Below, piece after piece: positions 1-7,506 of a stretch of DNA of 17,757 nucleotides. The notes beneath the pieces are model-generated. The model saw nothing but the letters and a program-made list of their open reading frames with translations. It had not been told where the DNA came from and did not search any database. This DNA comes from Bacteroidaceae bacterium (GTDB lineage: Bacteria > Bacteroidota > Bacteroidia > Bacteroidales > Bacteroidaceae), in contig JALNVG010000031.1 in the NCBI GenBank assembly GCA_023227685.1, positions 1 through 17,757 of the forward strand. The letters run 5' to 3'. Every line of letters begins with the position of its first letter. Positions within the stretch are counted from its first letter, which is position 1. Both the position numbers and the translations under genes were made by a program.

Positions 1-38
1 TCATCATAGCCGGACTTGTTGTTTGAATTTACATCCAT
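1..38 (-). CDS. Possible 5' end of a leftward gene, cut by the window edge
   Basis: An ATG at 38 on the minus strand opens a frame that runs off the left edge (MDVNSNNKSGYD). Upstream in the same frame there is no earlier ATG before a TAA stop. The codons look ordinary, and the AT-rich sequence before it (39-100) could hold a promoter: a TAAGTTTT that differs at one base from the Bacteroidetes TAnnTTTG box. Only about 12 residues are visible, so no function can be given and the frame could be chance. Confidence 0.3.
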   Translation of the reverse strand, partial: MDVNSNNKSGYD

Positions 39-180
39 AACTTTAATTTTTAATGGTGAATAAAAAACTTATCGAATTAAAAGTAAGGATGAAATAGTTT
101 ACATATAGGAACGTGGCGTTAGGAGTCGTAGGTTGGCTTTATTTGACGTAAATATCTGCCTTCAAATGGAATAAGAGTAG

Positions 181-188
181 TATCTTTG
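181..188 (+). promoter_or_regulatory. Bacteroidetes-type -7 box for the STAND nuclease gene
   Basis: TATCTTTG matches the Bacteroidetes primary sigma factor -7 consensus TAnnTTTG exactly and ends 25 nt before the ATG at 214, which would leave a leader of about 20 nt. No good TTTG -33 element sits 19-21 nt upstream; the nearest TTTG (142-145) is too far away. The box is therefore supported by one element plus position only. The rest of 39-213 holds nothing else I can assign. Confidence 0.5.
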
Positions 189-213
189 TCGGTGCGTTTT
201 TAAATATACTTGT

Positions 214-2763
214 ATGTCTTGCAATAATTCTCTACTTCTATCTGAAGATGATATCAGAACAAAAGTCGTTTACCAATGGCTTAAAGATTGTGGCTTTAGT
301 ACGGCTGATATATGGATAGAATACTCAATAAATATTCGTATAGGGAAAGGAATCAAAACTATAAATTCAAGAGCAGATGTTTTGGTAAAGAGCACAAATG
401 GTTTAAATCTTTTGATTGTTGAAGTAAAACGACCAGATCATCCTTTAGATGAACAAGATAAAAAACAAGCTTTATCCTATGCAAGATCTTTAGCAGAAGG
501 TGGTATCGCTCCTTTTACTATTTTAACCAATGGGAATAATGTGATTATTTATGATTCGGTTACTGGTTATGAAATTTCGGGAGAAACAGTACCTGTCAAT
601 CATCCATACGTTAAAAATGGCTTCTGTGTATCTGGTGATTCTCTTTCAGCAAAAGCCGAAGCATTGGAATATCTTATTTCTATTTCGCCAGAGAATCTAT
701 TGACTTTCTGTAAGGCTCAGGTGGAGTACAGGATGGCATTACTTAAAGGGGATGATGTTTTTAGTGGGAAAAAATATATTCCGAAACTACATGTAAAAAG
801 ACTTAACGCAAGAAAAGAATTAGATAAAAAATTATTGGGGGACGATGAGAATAAACCCAATCAATTTGTATTAGTCGTTGGATCTCCTCAGCATGGTAAA
901 ACCTGTTTTATGTGTAACACCATTGAGTCTTATATAAAAAAAGAAATTCCTGCCTTATTTTATCCAGCAATAAGTCTAAAAAAAGGGCTATTAAATGAAA
1001 TTCAAGAGGATTTTGAATGGTTTTTTGGTAATCAAATAAGTCCTTTTCAAATTATTAGTAAGCTTCGTCGCATAACACAGCAAACAGGAAAGGAGATTAT
1101 TATTTTTATTGACGGATGGAACGAAATGCTAGAACATGCATTAGTCATTAATGATGAATGTCAACGACTTAAATACGATAATATCAAGCTTGTTTTAAGT
1201 ACTACATCTCCTTCCGTAAGCAGACTACTGCAAGACGAAGCGGCAAATATAACTTTTGTCGCAGAAGAATTAAAGCTTAATTCTGCAGCAATTCAAAAAC
1301 TCACTTCGCTTCCATTAGAGAATACTAAAGATTTAAGTATTGTACAGATTGGAGAATTTAATAACGATGAATTAAGAAAAGGAAAGAAATTACATGAACG
1401 AGCATATAACACTAAATTTACAGCTGATAGTAATGTGTTTAACAATCCATTTTATTTACGTTTAGCGGCTGAAGTGTATGCTAATAAATTAGTTCCATCA
1501 TTTGCGACGAGAACCTTGTTGCTTAAAATGGGATTAATTAGAAAGGCTGCAATGAAAGGCATCAAAGAAATAGATCTGTTTACCACTTTAAATGAAATAG
1601 CTAATATAACCATTGAAAAAGGTACACCATTCTGTTGTATGGAATTACCGTCGAGACTTCAATCTGAGAAGGAGTTTTCCCGGTGGATTGAGAGTGGGCT
1701 CTTTATATATGTGGATAAAAAAGAAATTCCGGGAATTGACTTTTATTATAGCTATGAAAAAAATTATTCAATAGCGATTATAAATCGGAAACTTCACGAA
1801 GAGCTTGTGAACAAAAGTGAAAATCTAATTCTTAATGAGTTACAGTATATCATTAAGACAGAGGATGGACAAGATGCTTTGCACTGGTTTTTTAGCTGCC
1901 CCGAGTATTCATTAATATTAAAGAAAACGTTCAAGTTGCTAGTTCCAGAAATAACCGATAATAAGGTTATTATAAAAATATTTGCAGATGCAATTCTAAC
2001 TCAAGTCAATTTAAACGAAGATTATTCTTACGATTGGTTAGAGGAATATATCATTAAACTTATTTCTATCAACTTCAACCAAGATGAATCATTCAATTTG
2101 TTATCAATTCTAATTTATGCACTATTAAGAAGCATTGATGAAGAGAGAGAAAAAGAAAAGTATAAATTATGGATGAGATTACTTGTGAAATATGATAATA
2201 GGGGAGAAGAACTTGGCATTGAAGAATCTTTAGTTTGTCAATATTACGGAGTAGATAATTTTAAAGGGTATTGTTCTGACGAAAGAATCACGACACTTGA
2301 TATCGAATATTTTGATAAACTCATTTTAGATGAAGACTTTGATGTTGCCAGTAATGCTGCTAGTTATTTAACTTATGCTTACTCTATGTTCATGCTAGAG
2401 AGACTACCTTTTTACAATCAATATTACGAGCAGAACAATTTCTCATGCTTTGATATAATATTAGAAGATTCTTGTTGTGCAATTTTAGCAGAACTTAGCG
2501 AAATGTATTACGGCGGGATGTGTCCCGGTGCGTTAGATGAAGCAGAAAAAGGTGACCATTGGGTTTTTGAAGAATATTATCGCCAAAAAAACTTATGGCG
2601 TCCCACTCTAAAAATTTTGCATAACCATCCTGAATTATATACCCGAATACTATATCTTCTTAATGATTTATCCGAGTATTTAACTGAAGACGATCAATAT
2701 CTCCCCAAACCTCCTGAGAATGATCCAAATCAATTAAAGTTAGATTTTGAGGGCACAATTTAG
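214..2763 (+). CDS. HsdR-N-like nuclease fused to STAND-type P-loop NTPase, probable antiphage protein
   Basis: An 849-residue protein. Residues about 10-125 resemble the type I restriction HsdR N-terminal (HSDR_N_2-like, PD-(D/E)XK) domain: RADVLV with D55, then LLIVEVKRPD with E70 and K72, then a Gln/Tyr-bearing helix (QALSYA, 85-90). Residues about 218-310 hold a P-loop: Walker A GSPQHGKT (223-230) and Walker B IIIFIDGWNE with D300 and E304. A later NPFYLRLA segment is like the winged-helix side of STAND/NACHT ATPases. The remaining ~400 residues are mainly helical and acidic and have no repeat I recognise; they are the likely sensor region. The inference is a nuclease held inactive until the C-terminal region senses an invader, as in the Avs family, though I cannot place it in a named Avs type. 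It is transcribed on its own, convergent to the dnd operon, so it may act independently of phosphorothioation. Confidence 0.75.
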   Translation: MSCNNSLLLSEDDIRTKVVYQWLKDCGFSTADIWIEYSINIRIGKGIKTINSRADVLVKSTNGLNLLIVEVKRPDHPLDEQDKKQALSYARSLAEGGIAPFTILTNGNNVIIYDSVTGYEISGETVPVNHPYVKNGFCVSGDSLSAKAEALEYLISISPENLLTFCKAQVEYRMALLKGDDVFSGKKYIPKLHVKRLNARKELDKKLLGDDENKPNQFVLVVGSPQHGKTCFMCNTIESYIKKEIPALFYPAISLKKGLLNEIQEDFEWFFGNQISPFQIISKLRRITQQTGKEIIIFIDGWNEMLEHALVINDECQRLKYDNIKLVLSTTSPSVSRLLQDEAANITFVAEELKLNSAAIQKLTSLPLENTKDLSIVQIGEFNNDELRKGKKLHERAYNTKFTADSNVFNNPFYLRLAAEVYANKLVPSFATRTLLLKMGLIRKAAMKGIKEIDLFTTLNEIANITIEKGTPFCCMELPSRLQSEKEFSRWIESGLFIYVDKKEIPGIDFYYSYEKNYSIAIINRKLHEELVNKSENLILNELQYIIKTEDGQDALHWFFSCPEYSLILKKTFKLLVPEITDNKVIIKIFADAILTQVNLNEDYSYDWLEEYIIKLISINFNQDESFNLLSILIYALLRSIDEEREKEKYKLWMRLLVKYDNRGEELGIEESLVCQYYGVDNFKGYCSDERITTLDIEYFDKLILDEDFDVASNAASYLTYAYSMFMLERLPFYNQYYEQNNFSCFDIILEDSCCAILAELSEMYYGGMCPGALDEAEKGDHWVFEEYYRQKNLWRPTLKILHNHPELYTRILYLLNDLSEYLTEDDQYLPKPPENDPNQLKLDFEGTI

Positions 2764-2809
2764 CTTATAACTTTACATCATATATAATAACAAAGCAGAA
2801 AAAACAAAA

Positions 2810-2829
2810 CTATTTCCGCAAAGAAATAG
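2810..2829. terminator. Bidirectional hairpin terminator between convergent genes
   Basis: CTATTTC (2810-2816) and GAAATAG (2823-2829) form a perfect 7-bp inverted repeat with a 6-nt loop. Read leftward, the stem is followed by TTTTGTTTTTT, a good intrinsic terminator tail that would protect against transcripts from the plus-strand gene's opposite side. Read rightward, it is followed by CCCCGTTTTAT, a weaker tail for the gene ending at 2763. It lies between the 3' ends of the STAND gene and the dnd operon, so it probably ends both transcripts. Confidence 0.7.
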
Positions 2830-2857
2830 CCCCGTTTTATGCTAATTCAAAAGGTGA

Positions 2858-4150
2858 TTACACTCCCCAGATCAACCTTTCCATTTCATCATAGAATAGT
2901 TTTTTAGATCTATTTGTAAATGGGAATTTTTTAGGATCATTATTGTCTAATATATCAATTCCATTAGCCTTAATCAGATAGCCTATATATGTATTTTTAT
3001 CAAGAAGCCTATCTTCGCTTTTTTCTTCAGACAATATTCTTTTTAAAACATCCAATAACGCCTCATATCCAATTGTCGTTTGAATAATATTAGTTGGTTT
3101 ATTTTTGTTACTCCTTATATCCCAAAAAGAATTACCGTCACTGTCAATAAAAACATCCTGAACTGCAGAAAAGAAATAAAACATAATTTTCATCACCACA
3201 GAATCATTGTCTTCTGCATAATATTTTCTGAAAAACAAGTCGTCATTTGGATGTTTTTTAAAATACTTCCTAGGCTTATTTCTTTCTACTTCTGCTTCTC
3301 TGCTGTCTTTTGTAATCATATATAGGATTGACTTCACCATAGTCGCCTGTGATAAAATTGGATATCCATCAGCATAAAACTCTTTTCCTGCCTTTGAATT
3401 TGAGCCCGCCAAACGTATCCTCTTATAAAAAGGAGATTTTTTTGTACCATTCAAAACATTGACAATATTTAATGCTGTTTTCTGAGGAGAATCATCTTCT
3501 GTTAGTCCAAACAAACTATAAACAAGATCCTGATTAACTCTAGTTTGAGTTCTATTTATTGTGGAAAATATCATTGCTTGATACTCTAACACTGGGTCAA
3601 TAAAAAAAGCCACTGATAATTCAAAATTTCGAAGATTTTCTAGCTTTTCTTCTAAGTCGGTCAAGCCATCATTACCATCAGAAACCTCTTCATCATAATT
3701 TTCAATTAGATTGGTAAGTTTCTCCAATGCTATTTGTATTCCCTTAACTCTATGCTGTCCGTCAATGACTGAAAGATAAATATCCCCATCTTCACCTTTA
3801 TCAATCCTTTCTATTTCTGCTTCAACCGTATCTGCTAATTCTATAATTATTTCATTATTATCCGATTCCTCATACGAGCTAATCGCATGATTTGGAATGG
3901 CTATAACAATATTAGTTGGGAACATTGCTTGAGGATCATTTATAAGAAAATTCGAGATAGATTCGACTTTTTTCTTATCAAGCCGTCTTTGTACCTGATT
4001 ATTGGTAATCGGCTTATTCTCCTCATCAAACCCTAAAATAGTATATTCTGTATACCGGGTAAACTTTAACACATCCGAAATTCTGAATATACCTAAAAGA
4101 TATTCTTGGTTATTCTGAGCAATTTTTTTAGTATTTAAAATTAGTCCCAT
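2858..4150 (-). CDS. dndB: DndB-like DGQHR-domain protein
   Basis: A 430-residue protein with the diagnostic DGQHR motif (130-134, in SVIDGQHRVKG) and the second family signature INRTQTRVN (198-206). An N-terminal QRRLDKKKVESISNFL segment also resembles DndB-type proteins. DndB in characterised dnd clusters is a DNA-binding repressor and modulator of modification; it is not needed for the sulfur-insertion chemistry. Two things are odd. It is longer than classical DndB (about 365 residues), and it is the last gene of the operon, whereas the classical order is dndB-C-D-E. It follows the membrane-protein gene with a 1-nt gap. The name dndB rests on the DGQHR motif plus context; the DGQHR superfamily contains other dnd-associated members, so a paralogue with a different role is possible. 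Confidence 0.7.
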   Translation of the reverse strand: MGLILNTKKIAQNNQEYLLGIFRISDVLKFTRYTEYTILGFDEENKPITNNQVQRRLDKKKVESISNFLINDPQAMFPTNIVIAIPNHAISSYEESDNNEIIIELADTVEAEIERIDKGEDGDIYLSVIDGQHRVKGIQIALEKLTNLIENYDEEVSDGNDGLTDLEEKLENLRNFELSVAFFIDPVLEYQAMIFSTINRTQTRVNQDLVYSLFGLTEDDSPQKTALNIVNVLNGTKKSPFYKRIRLAGSNSKAGKEFYADGYPILSQATMVKSILYMITKDSREAEVERNKPRKYFKKHPNDDLFFRKYYAEDNDSVVMKIMFYFFSAVQDVFIDSDGNSFWDIRSNKNKPTNIIQTTIGYEALLDVLKRILSEEKSEDRLLDKNTYIGYLIKANGIDILDNNDPKKFPFTNRSKKLFYDEMERLIWGV

Positions 4151-4151
4151 A

Positions 4152-4643
4152 TTACAATTTATTTAATTCATTAGCTAATTTCTCCTCATCTCGTTTGTTC
4201 TTTTTATAAAAGCTATCATCACATAGATTTGGATTCTTTGAGTTTATTATCCACCAAAAAGATAACGAAAACACAATATTTAAACATGAAAAAAGATATG
4301 CCCACGGAGATTTTATAGAAATAATAAAGAGAATTACTAGAAATATAGGAATAGCTGTCGACAATACTTGAAATATATTTTTTATAAACTGCTCAGCATC
4401 AATTTTAAAGATATCAATAGCCAAGGTTGCTGTTATTGGTAGAGAAAATCCCATCAGAGCTAAATTAATATTTTTATGGCTAAACAAATCACCTATACTC
4501 TCGATATATAATGCTGACCAAATACTAAATCCACCAATTCCGATTACAATTACAATAAAGTAAATATAAAAAAATGGGTATTCTTTAAAACCAACTCTGC
4601 GCGACTTTATGAATTCACATAATTCATCGTATTGTGTTCTCAT
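4152..4643 (-). CDS. Four-TM membrane protein within the dnd operon
   Basis: A 163-residue protein with four hydrophobic segments at about 24-47, 59-79, 91-110 and 114-134. It has a short basic/acidic N-terminal stretch before TM1 and a charged C-terminal tail (KKNKRDEEKLANELNKL). There is no signal peptide and no catalytic motif I can identify. It sits 26 nt after the 148-aa gene and 1 nt before dndB, so it is almost certainly co-transcribed with them. I do not recognise the family. Membrane proteins are not part of known Dnd modification machinery. Possible roles are a membrane-acting effector of the restriction module or an anchor for it, but the sequence only shows that it is membrane-embedded. 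The Met at 4643 is the first in the frame and well placed after an AT-rich spacer. Confidence 0.75.
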   Translation of the reverse strand: MRTQYDELCEFIKSRRVGFKEYPFFYIYFIVIVIGIGGFSIWSALYIESIGDLFSHKNINLALMGFSLPITATLAIDIFKIDAEQFIKNIFQVLSTAIPIFLVILFIISIKSPWAYLFSCLNIVFSLSFWWIINSKNPNLCDDSFYKKNKRDEEKLANELNKL

Positions 4644-4669
4644 AAGTATAGTATACTAGTTTTAAGTTA

Positions 4670-5116
4670 TTAATGCTGCTCTATTATCTCTCTAGAAAAA
4701 ATCTCCTGTTTAACCTTCTCAAGGTCATTAAAAGTATTCTCTCCATTTTCCGTCATTTTGAGTATATAATAAAAGCCTGCATTGGCATACTCATTTATTA
4801 ATTCGATCGCCTTTTGCGGATCTTTAAGAATATCTAAAGAACCAGCTTTTGCTATACACATACATAAAAGAGCTTGAGCATCTTTTTCTCCATCATTATT
4901 CCACATAGTGTTCAAGCTGAAAGGCTTGTCTGCCAACGGTGATTGCAGTGGTTTTGGTTTACAGTAAAAAAAACCAATTACTGCAGCCCATGCAAAACAT
5001 TGCCAATGGTATGAAAAGACATTAAAATCACCTCCTTGTTTGTTGGCGAACTTGACAATAACGTCATCTTTTACTTTTTGCTCAAACGAAAACTTTATTT
5101 CAAATATATTTTCCAT
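4670..5116 (-). CDS. Small dnd-associated protein, possible partner of the SMC-like ATPase
   Basis: I place the start at the ATG at 5116 (148 residues); the open frame begins two codons earlier with TTG. The gene starts 7 nt after the SMC-like ATPase gene stops, which implies tight co-translation. Residues about 25-60 contain an aromatic/aliphatic stretch, FSYHWQCFAWAAVIGFFY, followed by a PLQSPL turn and then a helical region. This F..(AA).IGF...PL pattern resembles small proteins annotated as dnd system-associated, and the size and position also suit a middle component of ABC-three-component systems. Neither match was tested. No catalytic motif is visible. The inference is a non-enzymatic subunit joining the SMC-like ATPase to DNA or to the nuclease. 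Confidence 0.6.
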   Translation of the reverse strand: MENIFEIKFSFEQKVKDDVIVKFANKQGGDFNVFSYHWQCFAWAAVIGFFYCKPKPLQSPLADKPFSLNTMWNNDGEKDAQALLCMCIAKAGSLDILKDPQKAIELINEYANAGFYYILKMTENGENTFNDLEKVKQEIFSREIIEQH

Positions 5117-5123
5117 AATCAAA

Positions 5124-7283
5124 TTATATTTTTCTTAGAGGTGTAACAACTGTAGAGACTTCATGAAGCTCTGGTTCATTTCCTCCTTCACAGTATAGTT
5201 TGCTTTCAAGCAAGAAAATTTGAGAGACATTTTTTTGAGTTGATAGATCTTGATAATTATCACTATTTACATCAACGTCTTTCGTCATAATTATTGATTG
5301 ACCAAAAATATCCTTAATTCCCAGTAAATATTTGTGAGTAGTATCAAAGTCGAAACTAGAAGTTGGAGCATCACTTATGAACGGGTAAAATGTGCCAATA
5401 GCCTCTTGATTAAGTGAAAGTAAAGCATTTATAATACTCATTTTCTTTCGATCTTCATGACTTGTATTCAAACCAGCATCAAACTCAATAGAATAATCCT
5501 CTCCGATTTTTACACTACCCTTATAGCCATTATCATGTTGCGTGAATTTTACATAGAATTCGTTAGCACGAGTTTCTATTTTGCGCAGTAAGTCTTTTCT
5601 TGCATTTTCTTGCACCCTTCTGCAAATATCCTCCAAGAAAATAGAAATATTTTTCCATTCAGTTTCAGACACAGAAATATGACCATCTTTCTTTCCTGCC
5701 TTTTCAAGATCTTTTTCAGCAGTCTTTAATTCCGCTTTGTATTGCGATAATAACTCTATTGATTGATTTAATTTTCGTTGCTCTCTTTCAAGGTTAGAGC
5801 GAGAAGCCCTAATTGTTCCCTCAACTATACCTGCAGTTTCTGCTTGTTTAACAGGATCAACTCCATATTTTCTTTTTACATCTTCAATTTGGTCGTCAAG
5901 TTTTTTCTTTTCATCATTTTTTTTACGTCTTAATGCCATATATTTCTCCATTTTTTCTTCACTATCCTTCCATTGCTTATCTATTGAAGAAAGAGAAATA
6001 AGCAAAGAGCTTGGGTAATCCTGAATTTTACCAATGAATCTTTCAAACTGTTTTGAAAATTCCATATTGTTTGTATAATCTTCCATTTCTCGCAGATATT
6101 CCTCCTGCTCTTTAAGCCTATTTATGATCCAGTTATGCGATGTAGATCCTTCCAAAACATCAGAACCACATACATAGCACTTTTTATCTCGTACTATTTC
6201 TTCTAGTTTTGAGCGGCTGGGATTATCGAGATATTTTTTCTCAGGAACAGTATTCTGTTCTTCTTTGTGATTTTCAATAATAATTTCACATTGTTTTATC
6301 ATTGGATCAATGCCTCTTATTATCCATAATTTAGGCAATTGCTCTCTCTGAAAAGAATCTATCTTAAATATTTCATTATTCAGTTTTTCTATTTCGTTTT
6401 CACAATTTTTATATTTGCTAATAAGAGTTGAAAAGCTTGCTAGTCCAGACATCTTACCCTCATCTTCAGCAAGAGCAATTTGAATTTTACTTATATTCGT
6501 TTCATGTAATAATTTCGTCTCTTCTTCTCTGCTAATACTAGTTCTACATTTTTCAATAGTAGTTAATAATCCTCTTACATTTGTATTGTGCTTATTAGCC
6601 TCTCTAATTCTACTTGATTCTAATTTTTCTATTTTAGCTTTTGACTTACTTATTATTTCAGAAAGTTTTTCATAATAGGGGAAGTAAGAAATATGCTTTA
6701 CCGCAGCTTTTAATGTTTCTCTATTTCGAAAATTGATTAACTTGTCTAATGATTCACCTTGAAACCAAATATAGTTTCTAATACCCTCTGGAAATAGTTC
6801 GTCTATTTTATCTGATGCTAGTATATCCGTTTTTATTAGAGTACCATTAACCGAATCATGCGAAACTTTCAAAATGTTATTTGATACATCCCACGCATTA
6901 TCAGATTGCCAGTCGTCACAATCTTGACGTTCTGCAATGACAGAACGTTCAATTTCATAAAAAAGCCCTTTATCATCTTCTAATTCAATACGAACCATGG
7001 TTTTGACTTTATCTCCTTTTTTTGCATCAAAAAGAGCTTTTCGACAAATAAATTCATGTCGCTTCATTGAAAACTTAGCAGAACTAGGTAGCTTATCCGT
7101 AGAACACCATCCAATATCAGTCAAATATATTTTACCAAACAAGACCCAGTAAAAAGCATTGAACAACTTCGACTTTCCTTTTCCTCCATTCCCTATAACT
7201 AGATTTAGACCCTTTGAAAATTCTAATGTTTGGGCGTTATAGTAGGATTGAAAATTCTCAATAGATATATTTTTTATAATCAT
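5124..7283 (-). CDS. Zinc-hook SMC/Rad50-like ATPase, putative dnd restriction subunit
   Basis: The ATG at 7283 gives 719 residues (MIIKNISIENFQSYY, a typical SMC-like first strand); the frame opens three codons earlier with TTG. Walker A is GNGGKGKS (31-38). A Q-loop-like WFQGE lies near residue 175. Coiled-coil arms run from about 205-365 and 380-555 and flank a Rad50-like zinc hook, CYVC (369-372). Near the C-terminus the Walker B region reads PFISDAPTSSFD (Asp about 638). The ABC signature upstream of it is degenerate: NTSHEDRKKMSII, not LSGGQ. It shares overall architecture with DndD but is not a recent duplicate of the DndD at 10078-12249, which has no CxxC hook and a clear LSKGEQQ signature. 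Flanked within 11 nt by two small-protein genes and downstream of the nuclease-helicase, it is probably the DNA-sensing motor of the restriction side. A Lamassu- or ABC-3C-like arrangement is the closest analogy I can offer. Confidence 0.75.
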   Translation of the reverse strand: MIIKNISIENFQSYYNAQTLEFSKGLNLVIGNGGKGKSKLFNAFYWVLFGKIYLTDIGWCSTDKLPSSAKFSMKRHEFICRKALFDAKKGDKVKTMVRIELEDDKGLFYEIERSVIAERQDCDDWQSDNAWDVSNNILKVSHDSVNGTLIKTDILASDKIDELFPEGIRNYIWFQGESLDKLINFRNRETLKAAVKHISYFPYYEKLSEIISKSKAKIEKLESSRIREANKHNTNVRGLLTTIEKCRTSISREEETKLLHETNISKIQIALAEDEGKMSGLASFSTLISKYKNCENEIEKLNNEIFKIDSFQREQLPKLWIIRGIDPMIKQCEIIIENHKEEQNTVPEKKYLDNPSRSKLEEIVRDKKCYVCGSDVLEGSTSHNWIINRLKEQEEYLREMEDYTNNMEFSKQFERFIGKIQDYPSSLLISLSSIDKQWKDSEEKMEKYMALRRKKNDEKKKLDDQIEDVKRKYGVDPVKQAETAGIVEGTIRASRSNLEREQRKLNQSIELLSQYKAELKTAEKDLEKAGKKDGHISVSETEWKNISIFLEDICRRVQENARKDLLRKIETRANEFYVKFTQHDNGYKGSVKIGEDYSIEFDAGLNTSHEDRKKMSIINALLSLNQEAIGTFYPFISDAPTSSFDFDTTHKYLLGIKDIFGQSIIMTKDVDVNSDNYQDLSTQKNVSQIFLLESKLYCEGGNEPELHEVSTVVTPLRKI

Positions 7284-7294
7284 AATTAACAATT

Positions 7295-7498
7295 TTATGG
7301 ATTACAAATAATCTTAATTTGAGCAATATATTGATTTGTTAACGAATCGGCATCGTTAATGTCTGTAGAAAGATCTGTCAGCATTTGTGCAACATTTTTA
7401 GCCTTTTCATAATCCACAATAACCTTCTCTTTTCCGGCTTCTACTGTTTGATTTATCTCTTGTTCAATCAGTTTGTACATTTCGTCTTGTATTGCCAT
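7295..7498 (-). CDS. 67-residue acidic helical protein of unknown function
   Basis: A 67-residue, entirely helix-forming and acidic protein (MAIQDEMYKLIEQEINQ...) with no Trp and one Cys near the C-terminus. The ATG at 7498 lies 8 nt after the nuclease-helicase stop codon, and its own stop is 11 nt before the SMC-like ATPase ATG. It is thus held between these two genes. I do not recognise a family. Its codon usage and tight spacing argue that it is a real gene and not a chance frame. The likely role is a small subunit or adaptor bridging helicase and ATPase; nothing in the sequence proves this. Confidence 0.6.
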   Translation of the reverse strand: MAIQDEMYKLIEQEINQTVEAGKEKVIVDYEKAKNVAQMLTDLSTDINDADSLTNQYIAQIKIICNP

Positions 7499-7506
7499 AT
7501 ATTTTT

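Noticed and set aside
142..145. TTTG as the -33 element for the box at 181-188
   Set aside because: The 35-nt spacing is far beyond the 19-21 nt expected for Bacteroidetes promoters.
3080..3325. Plus-strand open frame of 81 residues inside dndB
   Set aside because: Antisense shadow with no motif and no promoter box upstream.
7284..7292. TTG start for the SMC-like ATPase (and likewise TTG at 5122 for the 148-aa gene)
   Set aside because: In both genes an ATG two to three codons later gives a normal N-terminus, so the TTG is not needed.
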